NCBI RefSeq assembly: GCF_009745975.1
Contig: NZ_WHOL01000117.1
Location: 241,392 to 305,391 of the forward strand
Source: Actinokineospora pegani
Lineage (GTDB): Bacteria; Actinomycetota; Actinomycetes; Mycobacteriales; Pseudonocardiaceae
Length of the DNA stretch: 64,000 nucleotides
Direction: 5' to 3'
The stretch's first letter is position 1, and each line of letters begins with the position of its first letter. The translations under genes and the position numbers were made by a program. Below are positions 8,260 through 17,141 of this stretch, one piece after another. The notes below the pieces were generated by a model. That model worked only from the letters and a program-made list of their open reading frames with translations. It made no database searches and was not told where the DNA came from.

Positions 8260-9092
8260 CGCGCCTGGCACACCAGCCGACCCGTGGAGTCGACCACGGT
8301 GGCGTCGGCGTCGAACCACATGCCGTGCACCGCCTTGGACTCCACCAGGATGCGCAGCCAGCCCGGCGCGGGCCGCGACCGCAGGTGCGCGGTGAGCTGG
8401 ACCGTCGGCGACCAGCCGACCCGACCGAGGTTGAACGTGACCGGCATCGAGATGTCGCCGGCGACCAGCGCGAACAGCGGGTCGGGGTGCTCGCCGCGCG
8501 GGCGCGCCCACAGCCGCAGCCGCAGCGGGTCGCCGACCTGGCCGTGCAGGAAACCCGCGCCGTTGGGGTCGAGGCGCACGTCGCAGGACTCGCTGAGCTT
8601 GAAGACCGACGCCGAGGGCATCGCCGCCAGGTCGATGGCGTTGCCCGGCGGCTCCGGGGCCTGGTTGGGCAGGTCGGTCCAGGCGGCGCGTTCGCGCGGC
8701 AGGCGGCCGGTGGTGACCACGGCCTCGACGCAACTGCGCCCGCTTTGTTCCAAGTAGACGGACACGACCGTCGTCCGCCTGCCCGACTTGCGCACGTCGG
8801 TGCGCAGCAGCACCGGGCCGACCCCTGGTGGGCGCAGGAACTGCGCGCTCACCGTGAGGGGGTCGACCAGCGGGGCGCCGTTGCCGCTGTGCGTGGCCAC
8901 CGCGGCTTTCGCCAGCAGGGCCATGAGAAATCCCCCGTGTGGGCGGCCGCCGACCGTCCACGCGGCGGGCAGGTCGGTGGTGAAGGTGCCGTCGCCCAGC
9001 GGGCGCACCCGCACCGCTGAGGCGAACGCCCCCGCCCCGGCCGGGGCGAACGCAGGCACGTCGCCGTGCCCAGCAGCGCTATTCATGGCCAC
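8232..9092 (-). CDS. Thioesterase family protein (TesB-like double hotdog)
   Basis: A 286-residue protein. Residues about 30-60 contain AAWTVGGRPHGGFLMALLAKA, the hotdog-fold segment seen in acyl-CoA thioesterases of the TesB/thioesterase-like superfamily, and a second similar half follows. The reaction is probably hydrolysis of an acyl-CoA to free acid and CoA in the cytoplasm; the acyl group is unknown. The position next to proC resembles that of Rv0499 in mycobacteria. The start is the first ATG at 9092, with MN a little downstream as an alternative. Its 3' end overlaps the convergent KAP gene. Confidence 0.8.
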   Translation of the reverse strand: MAMNSAAGHGDVPAFAPAGAGAFASAVRVRPLGDGTFTTDLPAAWTVGGRPHGGFLMALLAKAAVATHSGNGAPLVDPLTVSAQFLRPPGVGPVLLRTDVRKSGRRTTVVSVYLEQSGRSCVEAVVTTGRLPRERAAWTDLPNQAPEPPGNAIDLAAMPSASVFKLSESCDVRLDPNGAGFLHGQVGDPLRLRLWARPRGEHPDPLFALVAGDISMPVTFNLGRVGWSPTVQLTAHLRSRPAPGWLRILVESKAVHGMWFDADATVVDSTGRLVCQARQLALSAMG

Positions 9093-9183
9093 AGCCTGCC
9101 ACGCCGGTCCGCCTTCCCCGACGCCGTGCCGCGCGCCGGGCCACCCGTCTGCGCGCGACCGGTCGCTCCCGCGTTCTCGCGGA

Positions 9184-10107
9184 CTAGGAACGGGTCATCA
9201 GGGCGCGCAGGAAGAAGGCCGTGTTCGCTGGTCGCTCGGCCATCCTGCGCATCAGGTACCCGTACCACTGGCCACCGTAGGGGACGTAGACGCGCACGGT
9301 GTGCCCCGCTCCCGCCAGCCGCGCCTGCTCGTCGGGGCGGATGCCGTAGAGCATCTGGAACTCGAAGCTGCCCGGCTCCCGCCCGTGCGCCCGCGCGCGC
9401 TCCTCGACGATGCGCACCAGCCTGGGGTCGTGGGTGGCGAGCATGGGCACGCCCTCGCCCGCGAGCAAGGCGTTGGCGCAGCGCACATAGCTCCTGTCGA
9501 CCTCGGCGGTCCCCTGGAACGCCACCGGCTCCGGCTCGGCGTACGCGCCCTTGCACAGCCGCACCCGCGACCCGGGGCCGCGCAGGGCGAGGACGTCGTC
9601 GAGGGTGCGGCGCAGGTACGACTGCAGGACCGCGCCGACCCACGGGTGCTCGCGGCGCAGCTCGGCGAGCACGCGCAGCGTGGAGTCGGTGGTGGTGTGG
9701 TCCTCCATGTCGAGGGTGACGGTGGTGCCCGCCTCCGCCGCGGCGGCGCAGATGCGGGCGGCGTTGACCAGGGCGAGCCGCTCGTCGAGCACCTGGCCGA
9801 CGGCGGAGAGCTTGACGCTGACCTCGGCGTGCGCGGCGAGCGGGCCGAGGGCGGCGAGCAGGTCGAGGTAGGCCGCCACCGTGCGGTCGGCCTGCGCGGC
9901 GTCGGTGGTGTCCTCGCCGAGGTAGTCCAGGGACACCGACAGGCCGGAGTCGACCAGCCGCCGGGTCGCGGCGACGGCCGACGCGGTGCCCTCGCCCGCC
10001 ACGAACCGGCGGACGACCGCCCGGCTGCCCGGGGCGGTGGCCACCAGCCTCCGGGTCGGGCCGTTGCGCGCGGCGGCGAGGATCAAGGAGCGCAGTGGGT
10101 TCACCAC
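9184..10107 (-). CDS. Proline dehydrogenase
   Basis: A 307-residue FAD enzyme, the monofunctional actinobacterial type that oxidises L-proline to pyrroline-5-carboxylate and passes electrons to the quinone pool. Barrel motifs are visible: VTLDMEDHTT, VRLCKGAYAEPE (usually RLVKGAY), and the C-terminal RRMAERPANTAFFLRAL that binds substrate carboxylate and flavin. The start codon is GTG at 10107. The usual partner, P5C dehydrogenase, is not adjacent. It reads in the same direction as proC and the isomerase operon but is probably its own unit, being 37 bases after the isomerase stop. Confidence 0.93.
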   Translation of the reverse strand: MVNPLRSLILAAARNGPTRRLVATAPGSRAVVRRFVAGEGTASAVAATRRLVDSGLSVSLDYLGEDTTDAAQADRTVAAYLDLLAALGPLAAHAEVSVKLSAVGQVLDERLALVNAARICAAAAEAGTTVTLDMEDHTTTDSTLRVLAELRREHPWVGAVLQSYLRRTLDDVLALRGPGSRVRLCKGAYAEPEPVAFQGTAEVDRSYVRCANALLAGEGVPMLATHDPRLVRIVEERARAHGREPGSFEFQMLYGIRPDEQARLAGAGHTVRVYVPYGGQWYGYLMRRMAERPANTAFFLRALMTRS

Positions 10108-10144
10108 CCGGACTCTACGACCGCCCGGGTGCCCGCGCCCCTGG

Positions 10145-10951
10145 TCAGGGACGCTGGCGGGCCAGGTGCAGGCGGGCGAAGGCGAGTGATTCGCGCAGCA
10201 GGGCGACCCGCGCTCCCGGCGCCCTGGCCTGCCGGGTGTTGACCTCCAGCACGACCTGCCCGGCGAACCCGGTGGCGGCCAGCCGCTCCAGCAGCGGCCC
10301 GCACGGCTGGTCGCCGCGACCGGGCACCAGGTGCTCGTCGCGCGGCAGGCCGCTGCCGTCGGCGAGGTGGACGTGGGTCAGGCCGTCGCCCATCCGGTCG
10401 GCCAGGGCCAGCGCGTCCATCCGCGCGGCCGAGGAGTGCGACAGGTCCAGGGTGTAGTTGCGGTGCCCCTCGTCGGTGGGATCGATGGACGGGCGGAAGG
10501 CCGAGAGCTCCACCGCGCGCCCCCGGCCCAGGCCGCGGCGCACCGGGAACATGTTCTCCACCGCCACCGCGACCCCGCTGGCGTCCTCCAGCTCGGCGAC
10601 CAGGTCGGCGAACCCGTCGGCGTAGCGGCGCTGCCAGCGGAACGGCGGGTGCACCACCACGGTCCGCGCGTCGAGGTCCTGCGCGGCCTGCACCGCCTTG
10701 CGCAGCCGCACCACCGGGTCCGGCGACCAGACCCGCTGGGTGATCAGCAGGCAGGGCGCGTGCACCGCCAGCACCGGCACCCCGGTGGAGCGCGAGCGGC
10801 GGGCGAGCGCGGGGACGTCCTGGCTGAGCGGGTCGGCCCAGACCATCACCTCGAGGCCGTCGTAGCCCAGGTCGGCCGACAGCGCGAACGCGGTCGCCGC
10901 GGTCTGCGGCCAGACCGAGGCCGTGGACAGGCCGACCGGGACGCCGGTCAA
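10145..10951 (-). CDS. Sugar phosphate isomerase/epimerase family (AP endonuclease 2-type TIM barrel)
   Basis: A 268-residue TIM-barrel protein beginning LTGVPVGLSTASVWPQ and containing the metal-site segments VVVHPPFRW, AVENMFP, and THVHLADGSG typical of xylose-isomerase-like/AP endonuclease family 2 enzymes. It equals Rv0498 by position. The start is probably TTG at 10951: the TTGA overlap makes the stop of the upstream membrane-protein gene share bases with it, so translation is coupled. The substrate is unknown; the family isomerises or epimerises small sugars. Confidence 0.85.
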   Translation of the reverse strand: MTGVPVGLSTASVWPQTAATAFALSADLGYDGLEVMVWADPLSQDVPALARRSRSTGVPVLAVHAPCLLITQRVWSPDPVVRLRKAVQAAQDLDARTVVVHPPFRWQRRYADGFADLVAELEDASGVAVAVENMFPVRRGLGRGRAVELSAFRPSIDPTDEGHRNYTLDLSHSSAARMDALALADRMGDGLTHVHLADGSGLPRDEHLVPGRGDQPCGPLLERLAATGFAGQVVLEVNTRQARAPGARVALLRESLAFARLHLARQRP

Positions 10952-12648
10952 CGGCCGAGCAGCAGCAGGACCACCGGTGAGACGGTCACGACCAAGCCGA
11001 CGAGCACGGCCAGCACGGTGGTCTGCAGGTCCTCGGCCTTGCGGATCTTGCGGACGATGAGCACCAGGCCGACGATGATCCCCACCGCGCCGAACAGCGC
11101 GGCGAGCGCGACCACCCGCCACAGCCAGTTGAAGCCGAGCCACACGGCCGCGCCGCCGACCACGCCGAGCGCGAGCTGGCCCGCCATCACCAGCCACTCG
11201 CGGGCCGGGGAGGCCTCGCCGCCCTCGTCGTCGGCGTCCTCGTCGAGGTCGGTGAGCTCCTCGAGGTCGTCCTGGCCGCCGGGCGCGTCGAAGTCGTCGC
11301 GGTCACCGAAGTCATCGCGGTCACCGAAGTCGCCGCGCTGGTCGGTCCTGGTCCGGCCGGGGCGGTCGTCGTCGTCGGCGTCCGGGTCGAAGCCGTCGAG
11401 CCTGCTCAGGTCGTACTCGTCGGACCCGCCCTGGCCGCGGTCCGCCAGGGCCGGGCGGCCGCGCTGGCCGCCGAGCTCGGGGTAGTCGTCGTGGGCCTGG
11501 TAGCCGTCGAACCGGGCGGCGGCCTTGTCGTCGAAGCCCTCGACGGGCTCGTGGAACTCCGTCGGCGGACCCTGCGGGTCGATGGCGGTCTCGTCGGCGC
11601 TGCCCGCGAACTCCCCGCCGCGGGGCAGCGGCTGGGAGTGCTGCGGCGCGACCGGCGGCCCCTGCGCGGGTCCGCCGGGGCGGCGGGAGGTGCCGGGGGC
11701 GCGCCGGGGCAGCAGCGGAGAGCGCCGACGGGCGCCGGGCTCGGCGTCGTCGGGGACCCTGGGGAGCAGCTCGGTCATCGGGTCGGGCTGCGGCGGCTCC
11801 TGGCGGCCGCGCTGGCGGCGCGGCAGGTCGGTCACCGACTTCTCGCCCCGGCCCAGGTCGGGCATGTCCGGGCGGGTGCCCTCCATCCGGGTGTCGCGGC
11901 GCGGCGGTTCCTGGTGGCCCTCCTGGCGCGGCTGCTCCGGCCGGGCTTGGTCGGGGCGGGCGGCCGGGTCGAACCGGCCGGTCTCGAGCGCGGCGTCGCC
12001 GGAGCGCCCGCGCGCCGGCAGCGACCTGCGCGGCGCAGGCTCGGCGTCGGCCTGCGGCTGGGCGGGGGCGCCGCCCTGCGGGGGGAGCGTGCGTCTGCGC
12101 GGCGGCGGCTGGCGGTCCGGGGGACCTGCCAGCGGCGGGATGCCGCGCTCGGTCGGGGGCTGCTCGGCGGCCGGGGACCGGTCGACCTGCGGGCGCTCGT
12201 GCGCGCCACTGGGCATGGGCCTGCTCGGCGGCCGCTCGGGGGCCTGCTGGTCCTGGGCGGCCCTGGCCTGCGGCGGCGGGGGGCCCGGCCGCTGCTGGTT
12301 CGGCGGCGGCTGCCTGCGCGGGGGCTGTTGCTCGGCCGGGGGCTGTCGGTCGGCCGGGGGCTGTCGGTCGGCCGGGGGCTGTCGATCCGCCTGGGGCTCT
12401 GATGGCCGCTGGTCGCGGCGCGGCCGGTGCGAGGCGCGCTCGTGCGGGCCCTGGTCGTCGCGGATCGGCAGCATCTGGCCGCTGTCGGACATGACCCGGT
12501 CGATGATGGCCTGCGGCGCGGTGTCCGAGGCGTCGTCCGCTCTGCGGCGGCGCCGTTTGGGCGTGCCCTCGTCCGAGTTGCCGCCGTACTTGGCCAGCAA
12601 CTCGGCCACGGTGCGCTGCGTGCGCTCCGGTCCGCCTTCTTGACTCAT
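10948..12648 (-). CDS. Large disordered protein with C-terminal membrane helices (Rv0497-like)
   Basis: A 566-residue protein. Residues 1-40 (MSQEGGPERTQRTVAELLAK then basic RRRRR) are conserved in actinobacteria. Residues about 60-470 are low-complexity and rich in Pro, Gln, Arg and Asp. The C-terminus has three hydrophobic segments (about 490-565). The mycobacterial counterpart is much shorter, so the disordered middle has expanded here; it contains exact DNA repeats (three 18-bp units at 12333-12386, and a GDRDDF-encoding unit twice near 11293-11330). The ATG at 12648 has a GGTGGAG ribosome site. It is co-transcribed with the Ppx/GppA and isomerase genes. Its function is unknown; a membrane scaffold is a guess. 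Confidence 0.82.
   Translation of the reverse strand: MSQEGGPERTQRTVAELLAKYGGNSDEGTPKRRRRRADDASDTAPQAIIDRVMSDSGQMLPIRDDQGPHERASHRPRRDQRPSEPQADRQPPADRQPPADRQPPAEQQPPRRQPPPNQQRPGPPPPQARAAQDQQAPERPPSRPMPSGAHERPQVDRSPAAEQPPTERGIPPLAGPPDRQPPPRRRTLPPQGGAPAQPQADAEPAPRRSLPARGRSGDAALETGRFDPAARPDQARPEQPRQEGHQEPPRRDTRMEGTRPDMPDLGRGEKSVTDLPRRQRGRQEPPQPDPMTELLPRVPDDAEPGARRRSPLLPRRAPGTSRRPGGPAQGPPVAPQHSQPLPRGGEFAGSADETAIDPQGPPTEFHEPVEGFDDKAAARFDGYQAHDDYPELGGQRGRPALADRGQGGSDEYDLSRLDGFDPDADDDDRPGRTRTDQRGDFGDRDDFGDRDDFDAPGGQDDLEELTDLDEDADDEGGEASPAREWLVMAGQLALGVVGGAAVWLGFNWLWRVVALAALFGAVGIIVGLVLIVRKIRKAEDLQTTVLAVLVGLVVTVSPVVLLLLGR
12333..12386. repeat. Three tandem 18-bp units inside coding sequence
   Basis: Units 12333-12350, 12351-12368 and 12369-12386 are identical except for the last two bases of the third. 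They encode the repeated Pro-Pro-Ala-Asp-Arg-Gln hexapeptide of the disordered membrane protein. This looks like recent slippage expansion. Confidence 0.9.
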
Positions 12649-12736
12649 CCACTCCACCGTGCCCCGTGCGGGCCGAACAGTCCAGGGCCCACACGATCCC
12701 GCGGCGGCACCCGGTCGGTGGCCGCCCACTTACCAG

Positions 12737-13690
12737 TCATACAGCTTTGTCAGTGTGGTCCTCACCATTCGTCTGGTCCAGCCGTCGAAGGATGACACCC
12801 TCACGCAGCGCCCACGGGCCGATTTCCAGTTCGGCCAGTGACAACGCTCGCATAGTGGCCTGGGCCACCAGCGCACCGGCCACCAGTTGGTGCGACCGGC
12901 TCGGGCTGACCCCGTCGAGCTCGGCCAGGTCGGCGGCCGACATCCGGGAGACGAAGCTGATGAGCTGGCTCAGCCCGGCCGCGGTGAGCACCCGCCGCGC
13001 CCGCGGCCCGGACGACGACGGCGCGGCGCCGGTCAGCCTGGCCAGGCTGCGGAACGTCTTGGAGGTGGCGACCGCCCGGTCGGGGGCGCCGAACTTGGCC
13101 GCGCGCTTGGCCACCGGGGCGAGCTGGTCGGCCAGCCACTCGGCGGTGGCGGCCACCTCGGTCCTGGTCGGCGGGTCGGCGGTGAACCGGGTCCTGGTGA
13201 CCCGGCCCGCCCCCAGCGGGACGGAGACGGCGAAGTCCGGCTCCTCGTCGATGCCCGCCGCGAGCTCCAGTGAGCCGCCGCCGATGTCGGCGACCAGCAG
13301 GTTGCCCGCCGACCAGCCGTACCAGCGGCGGGCGGCGAGGAAGGTGTACCTGGCCTCGTCCTCGCCGGAGAGCACGACCAGCTCCACCCCGGTCTCCCGG
13401 GCGACCCTGGCCAGGACCTCGGCGGAGTTGCCCGCCTCGCGCACCGCGGAGGTGGCGAAGGCGAGGAGCTGCGCGCAGCCCAGCCGCACCGAAGAGGCCT
13501 TGGCCTCGGCCACCGTGCGGACGAGGTCGTCCGCGCCCTTGGCGGACAGCAGCCCGTCCGGGGTCAGCCGCTCAGCCAGCCGCAACACCGTCTTCTCCGA
13601 GCGCGCGGGCGTCGGGTGGGCACCACGATGCGCGTCCACCACGAGCAGGTGGACGGTGTTGGAGCCGACGTCTAGCACACCGAGGCGCAC
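12737..13690 (-). CDS. Ppx/GppA-type phosphatase
   Basis: A 317-residue member of the exopolyphosphatase/guanosine pentaphosphatase family (ASKHA fold). The N-terminus RLGVLDVGSNTVHLLVVDA is the phosphate-1 loop, and NLLVADIGGGSLELAAG is the phosphate-2 loop. The short, single-lobed size matches the mycobacterial Ppx1 type, which acts on short-chain polyphosphate or pppGpp. It lies directly downstream of regX3 and upstream of the Rv0497-like gene, as in mycobacteria, so it may be tied to phosphate-stress signalling. Confidence 0.93.
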   Translation of the reverse strand: MRLGVLDVGSNTVHLLVVDAHRGAHPTPARSEKTVLRLAERLTPDGLLSAKGADDLVRTVAEAKASSVRLGCAQLLAFATSAVREAGNSAEVLARVARETGVELVVLSGEDEARYTFLAARRWYGWSAGNLLVADIGGGSLELAAGIDEEPDFAVSVPLGAGRVTRTRFTADPPTRTEVAATAEWLADQLAPVAKRAAKFGAPDRAVATSKTFRSLARLTGAAPSSSGPRARRVLTAAGLSQLISFVSRMSAADLAELDGVSPSRSHQLVAGALVAQATMRALSLAELEIGPWALREGVILRRLDQTNGEDHTDKAV

Positions 13691-13714
13691 GGGCTGAACC
13701 GTACATTGCCCCGA

Positions 13715-14404
13715 TCAGGACTCGAACTTGTAACCCAGGCCGCGCACGGTGACCAGGTGCCGGGGAGCGGCGGGGTCCGGTTCGATCTTCGAGCGCAGCC
13801 GCTTGACGTGCACGTCGAGCGTCTTGGTGTCGCCGACGTAGTCCGCGCCCCAGACCCGGTCGATGAGCTGGCCGCGGGTCAGCACCCGGCCGACGTTGCG
13901 CAGCAGGTACTCGAGGAGGTCGAACTCCTTGAGCGGCAGCGGCACCTCGGTCCCGGCCACGGTGACCACGTGCCGCTCGACGTCCATCCGGACCGGCCCG
14001 GCGGAGAGCACCTGGGGCAGCAGCTCGCCCTCGCCGCCCGCCTCCCCGCCCCGGCGCAGCACGGCGCGGACGCGGGCGATGAGCTCGCGGGCCGAGTACG
14101 GCTTGGTGACGTAGTCGTCGGCGCCGAGCTCCAGGCCGACCACCTTGTCGATCTCGCTGTCGCGGGCGGTGACCATGATCACCGGGACGGCGGAGCGCTG
14201 GCGCAGCGCCTTGCAGACGTCGGTGCCGCTCATGCCGGGGAGCATGAGGTCGAGCAGAACGATGTCGGCGCCGTTGCGGTCGAACTCCTCCAGCGCCTGC
14301 TGCCCGGTCACCGCCACCGCGGCGGTGAACCCCTCCTTGCGCAGCAAGAAGGCGAGCGGGTCGGCGAAGGACTCCTCGTCCTCGACGATCAGCACCCTCG
14401 TCAT
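13715..14404 (-). CDS. regX3: Response regulator RegX3
   Basis: A 229-residue OmpR/PhoB-type regulator. The receiver domain has the acidic pair DE at 9-10 and phospho-acceptor Asp52 in DIVLLDLMLPG. The C-terminal winged helix ends with VWGADYVGDTKTLDVHVKRL and VRGLGYKFE, as in PhoB-type DNA-binding domains. RegX3 with SenX3 controls the phosphate-starvation response in actinobacteria, the role PhoP has in Streptomyces. ATGA overlap with senX3 couples translation. Confidence 0.95.
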   Translation of the reverse strand: MTRVLIVEDEESFADPLAFLLRKEGFTAAVAVTGQQALEEFDRNGADIVLLDLMLPGMSGTDVCKALRQRSAVPVIMVTARDSEIDKVVGLELGADDYVTKPYSARELIARVRAVLRRGGEAGGEGELLPQVLSAGPVRMDVERHVVTVAGTEVPLPLKEFDLLEYLLRNVGRVLTRGQLIDRVWGADYVGDTKTLDVHVKRLRSKIEPDPAAPRHLVTVRGLGYKFES

Positions 14405-15624
14405 GCCGGTCCTCCGTGATGATCGCTAGCGCCGCTGTCGACTTTCGACAGGGCTCCTCTTTCCGCCGGCTGGCGGTCGCCCCGGTCGCCGACGCGCGCG
14501 AGCACGGCGGCGTGGTGGACGGGGATGCGCAGGGTGAACGTGGAGCCCAGCCCCGGCTTGCTCCAGAGCTTGACCTCGCCGCCGTGGTTGGCCGCGACGT
14601 GCTTGACGATGGCCAGGCCGAGGCCGGTGCCGCCGGTGGCCCGCGAGCGGGCCTTGTCCAGCCGGTAGAAGCGCTCGAAGACGCGCTGCTGCTCCTCCTC
14701 GGCGATGCCGATGCCCCGGTCGGTGACCGCGATCTCGACCATCTCGTCCTCGGCGAGCCTGCGGCTCACCGAGACCGGGGACCCGGACGGGGAGTAGGCC
14801 AGCGCGTTCTCCAGCAGGTTCGACAGGGCGGTGACCAGCAGCGGCCGGTCGCCCTCGACGAGCAGCTCGCTCTCGGTGTCGAGGGTGATCTGGATGCCTG
14901 CCTTGTCCATCGCCGGGGCGGCCCGGCCCATCGCCTCGGCGACCACCGCGTCGACGTCGACGGCGTGCAGGTCGGGCAGCCGCTCGGCGCCGGTCAGCCG
15001 CGAGAGCGCGATCAGCTCGGTGACCAGGGTGCCCAACCGGTTGCCCTCGCTGAGGATCTTGGTGGTGAACCGGCGCACCTCGACCGGGTCGTCGGCGGCG
15101 TCGAGCACGGCCTCGGCGAGCAGGGCCATCGCCCCGACCGGGGTCTTGAGCTCGTGGCTGACGTTGGCCACGAAGTCGCGCCTGGTCGCCTCCAGCCGCA
15201 CCATCTCGGACTGGTCGTCGGCGTCGACGGCGGTGAACCCGTCGCCGAGCGGGCGGATCTCGCCGAGGACGGCCTCGGGGCTGCGCCCGCCCCGGAACTC
15301 CAGCGGCGACAGGTCGACCTCGATCGGGTCGCCGGTCTCCCGGACGACCTCGGCGGCCTTGCGGGCCCGGTCGTCGGCGCGGTGGTTGCGCACCAACCCG
15401 AGGGCCTCGGCCCTCGGGTTGTGGATGACGACGTCGCCGAAGCGGTTGAGCACCAGCACGGCGGAGTGCGAGGAGTGGATGACCCTGCGCACCAGCTCGG
15501 CGACGGTCGGGCCGACCGGGCCCCGGCGCGCCCCGGCGCGCCTGCCCCGGCCGAGCACGAAGCCGATGAGGAGCCCGACCCCGAGGGCGCCGAGCGAGAT
15601 CGCGGTACAGACCGAAGCGGCCAC
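14401..15624 (-). CDS. senX3: Sensor histidine kinase SenX3
   Basis: A 407-residue kinase. One N-terminal hydrophobic helix (about residues 8-25) is followed by a PAS-like sensor segment (about 48-150). The H-box FVANVSHELKTPVG has phospho-acceptor His157. N, G1 (VTDRGIGIAEEE) and G2 (GGTGLGLAIVKH) boxes complete the ATPase domain. M. tuberculosis SenX3 is usually described with two membrane helices; only one is evident here. The kinase senses phosphate state, probably through PstSCAB/PhoU, none of which are in this window. The gene is followed by its regulator with a 4-base overlap. Confidence 0.95.
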   Translation of the reverse strand: MAASVCTAISLGALGVGLLIGFVLGRGRRAGARRGPVGPTVAELVRRVIHSSHSAVLVLNRFGDVVIHNPRAEALGLVRNHRADDRARKAAEVVRETGDPIEVDLSPLEFRGGRSPEAVLGEIRPLGDGFTAVDADDQSEMVRLEATRRDFVANVSHELKTPVGAMALLAEAVLDAADDPVEVRRFTTKILSEGNRLGTLVTELIALSRLTGAERLPDLHAVDVDAVVAEAMGRAAPAMDKAGIQITLDTESELLVEGDRPLLVTALSNLLENALAYSPSGSPVSVSRRLAEDEMVEIAVTDRGIGIAEEEQQRVFERFYRLDKARSRATGGTGLGLAIVKHVAANHGGEVKLWSKPGLGSTFTLRIPVHHAAVLARVGDRGDRQPAERGALSKVDSGASDHHGGPA

Positions 15625-15857
15625 GGGGGGATCGTAAGCAGCCGGACGAGGGTTTTGACCAGCCTGATCACGCTTTCCGTGACAGTGGCGACACTGACCT
15701 GGGTGTTGTTCGCGCGGCGGACGACATCAGTTCACCCGACCGTGTCCTACTAGTCGGTAGTAAGCCGCCGGTGGTCCCGGTGTCACCCACTTGCCGCCGC
15801 CCGGGTGGCGCGTGGCCGACGCCCGGGTTGCGGCCCGAGGACCTGTCGGGAAAACGG

Positions 15858-15889
15858 AGAGCCGGGCGGGATCGCTCCCGCCCGGCTCT
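15858..15889 (-). terminator. Intrinsic terminator downstream of gpm
   Basis: A 13-bp perfect stem (15858-15870 with 15877-15889) around a 6-base loop. On the minus strand it is followed by CCGTTTT, a short U-run. It separates gpm from the senX3-regX3 operon. Confidence 0.85.
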
Positions 15890-15903
15890 GCTCGGCGAAG
15901 GGG

Positions 15904-16650
15904 TCAGCGGCCCTGGCTGGCCACCGCGGAGATGGCGTTCTGGGCCGCGGCGGGGTCGAGGTAGGTCCCGCCCGCCGTCACCGGCTTGAGGTCTTCGTCG
16001 AGGTCGTAGCGCAGCGGGATGCCGGTCGGGATGTTGACGCCCGCGATGTCGGTGTCGGAGATGCCCTCGAGGTGCTTGACCAGCGCGCGCAGCGAGTTGC
16101 CGTGCGCGGCGAGCAGGACGGTCTTGCCGTCGCGCAGGTCCGGCACGACCTCGCTCTCCCAGTAGGGCACGAGCCGGACGACGACGTCCTTGAGGCACTC
16201 GGTCAGCGGGGCCTCGCCGCCGATGTCGGCGTAGCGCGGGTCGGCGTCCTGGCTGAACTCGCTGCCCCTCTCGATGGGCGGCGGCGGGGTGTCGAAGGAG
16301 CGGCGCCAGAGCATGAACTGCTCCTCGCCGAACTCCGCCAGGGTCTCCTTCTTGTTCTTGCCCTGCAGCGCGCCGTAGTGCCGCTCGTTGAGCCGCCAGT
16401 CGCGCTTGACCGGGATCCAGTGCCGGTCGGCCGCGTCGAGCGCGAGGTTGGCCGTGGTGATCGCCCGGCGTTGCAGCGAGGTGTGCACCACGTCGGGCAG
16501 GATGCCCGCTTCCTTGAGCAGCGTCCCGCCCCTGGACGCCTCGACGACGCCCTTCTCCGAGAGGGGGACGTCGACCCAGCCGGTGAACAGGTTCTGTGCG
16601 TTCCAGACGCTCTCGCCGTGCCGGAGCAGCACCAAGGTTCCGATGGACAT
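15904..16650 (-). CDS. gpmA: 2,3-bisphosphoglycerate-dependent phosphoglycerate mutase
   Basis: A 248-residue glycolytic enzyme that interconverts 3- and 2-phosphoglycerate. The catalytic motif [10 protein letters not shown] carries the phospho-His (His11). [11 protein letters not shown] and the second active-site block [16 protein letters not shown] are typical of GpmA. Length is normal. The ATG at 16650 starts directly before the conserved [13 protein letters not shown]. The upstream position relative to senX3-regX3 is the same as in mycobacteria, where it is called gpm1. Confidence 0.96.
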   Translation of the reverse strand: MSIGTLVLLRHGESVWNAQNLFTGWVDVPLSEKGVVEASRGGTLLKEAGILPDVVHTSLQRRAITTANLALDAADRHWIPVKRDWRLNERHYGALQGKNKKETLAEFGEEQFMLWRRSFDTPPPPIERGSEFSQDADPRYADIGGEAPLTECLKDVVVRLVPYWESEVVPDLRDGKTVLLAAHGNSLRALVKHLEGISDTDIAGVNIPTGIPLRYDLDEDLKPVTAGGTYLDPAAAQNAISAVASQGR

Positions 16651-17141
16651 GCGCGCAGCCTGCCAGATCCGCGCCGCCCGCAGCAGCGCCGCGGGCGCGG
16701 TGCGCTTGACAGGGCATCGCGGTTGCGCGTGCGTCCGTCGGACGCGCCGGGTTGCCCCGAATGGCTCAGCCCAGGTCATCCCCCTATAGGAGGACACCCA
16801 TTCAGATGTAGGAAACGTCGCCATCCGGTATGGGTCCCGACAACAGGACAAGCGCGTTACAGGATTGAGACGTTGACCACCAAAAACCGCCCGATCGAAG
16901 GACGTTGCGGCCTTGTGCCGATGTCCACTATCTGACAAGTTGGCATCAGCCTCGACGGATCAGCTCCATGCACTCCCTGATCCGTGTGGGGTGTCCCGCG
17001 CGGCTCGACTCCCCTGCCGAGCCGCAGGAACCCACATGGGCCCCAGGTGCCCCCCGCCTCGGTGGCCCGGTGGGTCTGGAGCCGCGGGGCGGTCCGGGAA
17101 CGCGACTCCCCCCTCGCTCGGACCGCCCCGCGACTCCACCA
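16651..17141. other. 491-bp intergenic region with several hairpins
   Basis: No convincing gene is found. Three stems stand out: ACGGATCAG/CTGATCCGT at 16955-16963 and 16977-16985; an 8-bp stem at 17000-17007 with 17018-17025; and a 13-bp stem at 17084-17096 with 17119-17131. The last lies just after the stop of the DUF4349 gene and is its likely terminator. The remaining part presumably carries the gpm promoter. Confidence 0.5.
17084..17131 (-). terminator. Probable terminator of the DUF4349 lipoprotein gene
   Basis: A perfect 13-bp GC-rich stem (17084-17096 with 17119-17131) with a 22-base loop, 11 bases beyond the stop codon of the minus-strand gene. No U-tract is present. Confidence 0.6.

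Noticed and set aside
12333..12386. CRISPR-like tandem units
   Set aside because: The units are contiguous 18-bp copies without spacers, in frame within a coding gene. No cas genes are present.
16651..17141. Possible gene in the gpm upstream gap
   Set aside because: Frames are short or extensions of gpm and the DUF4349 gene without ribosome sites. An ATGTAG after a GGAGG near 16790-16811 encodes only one residue.
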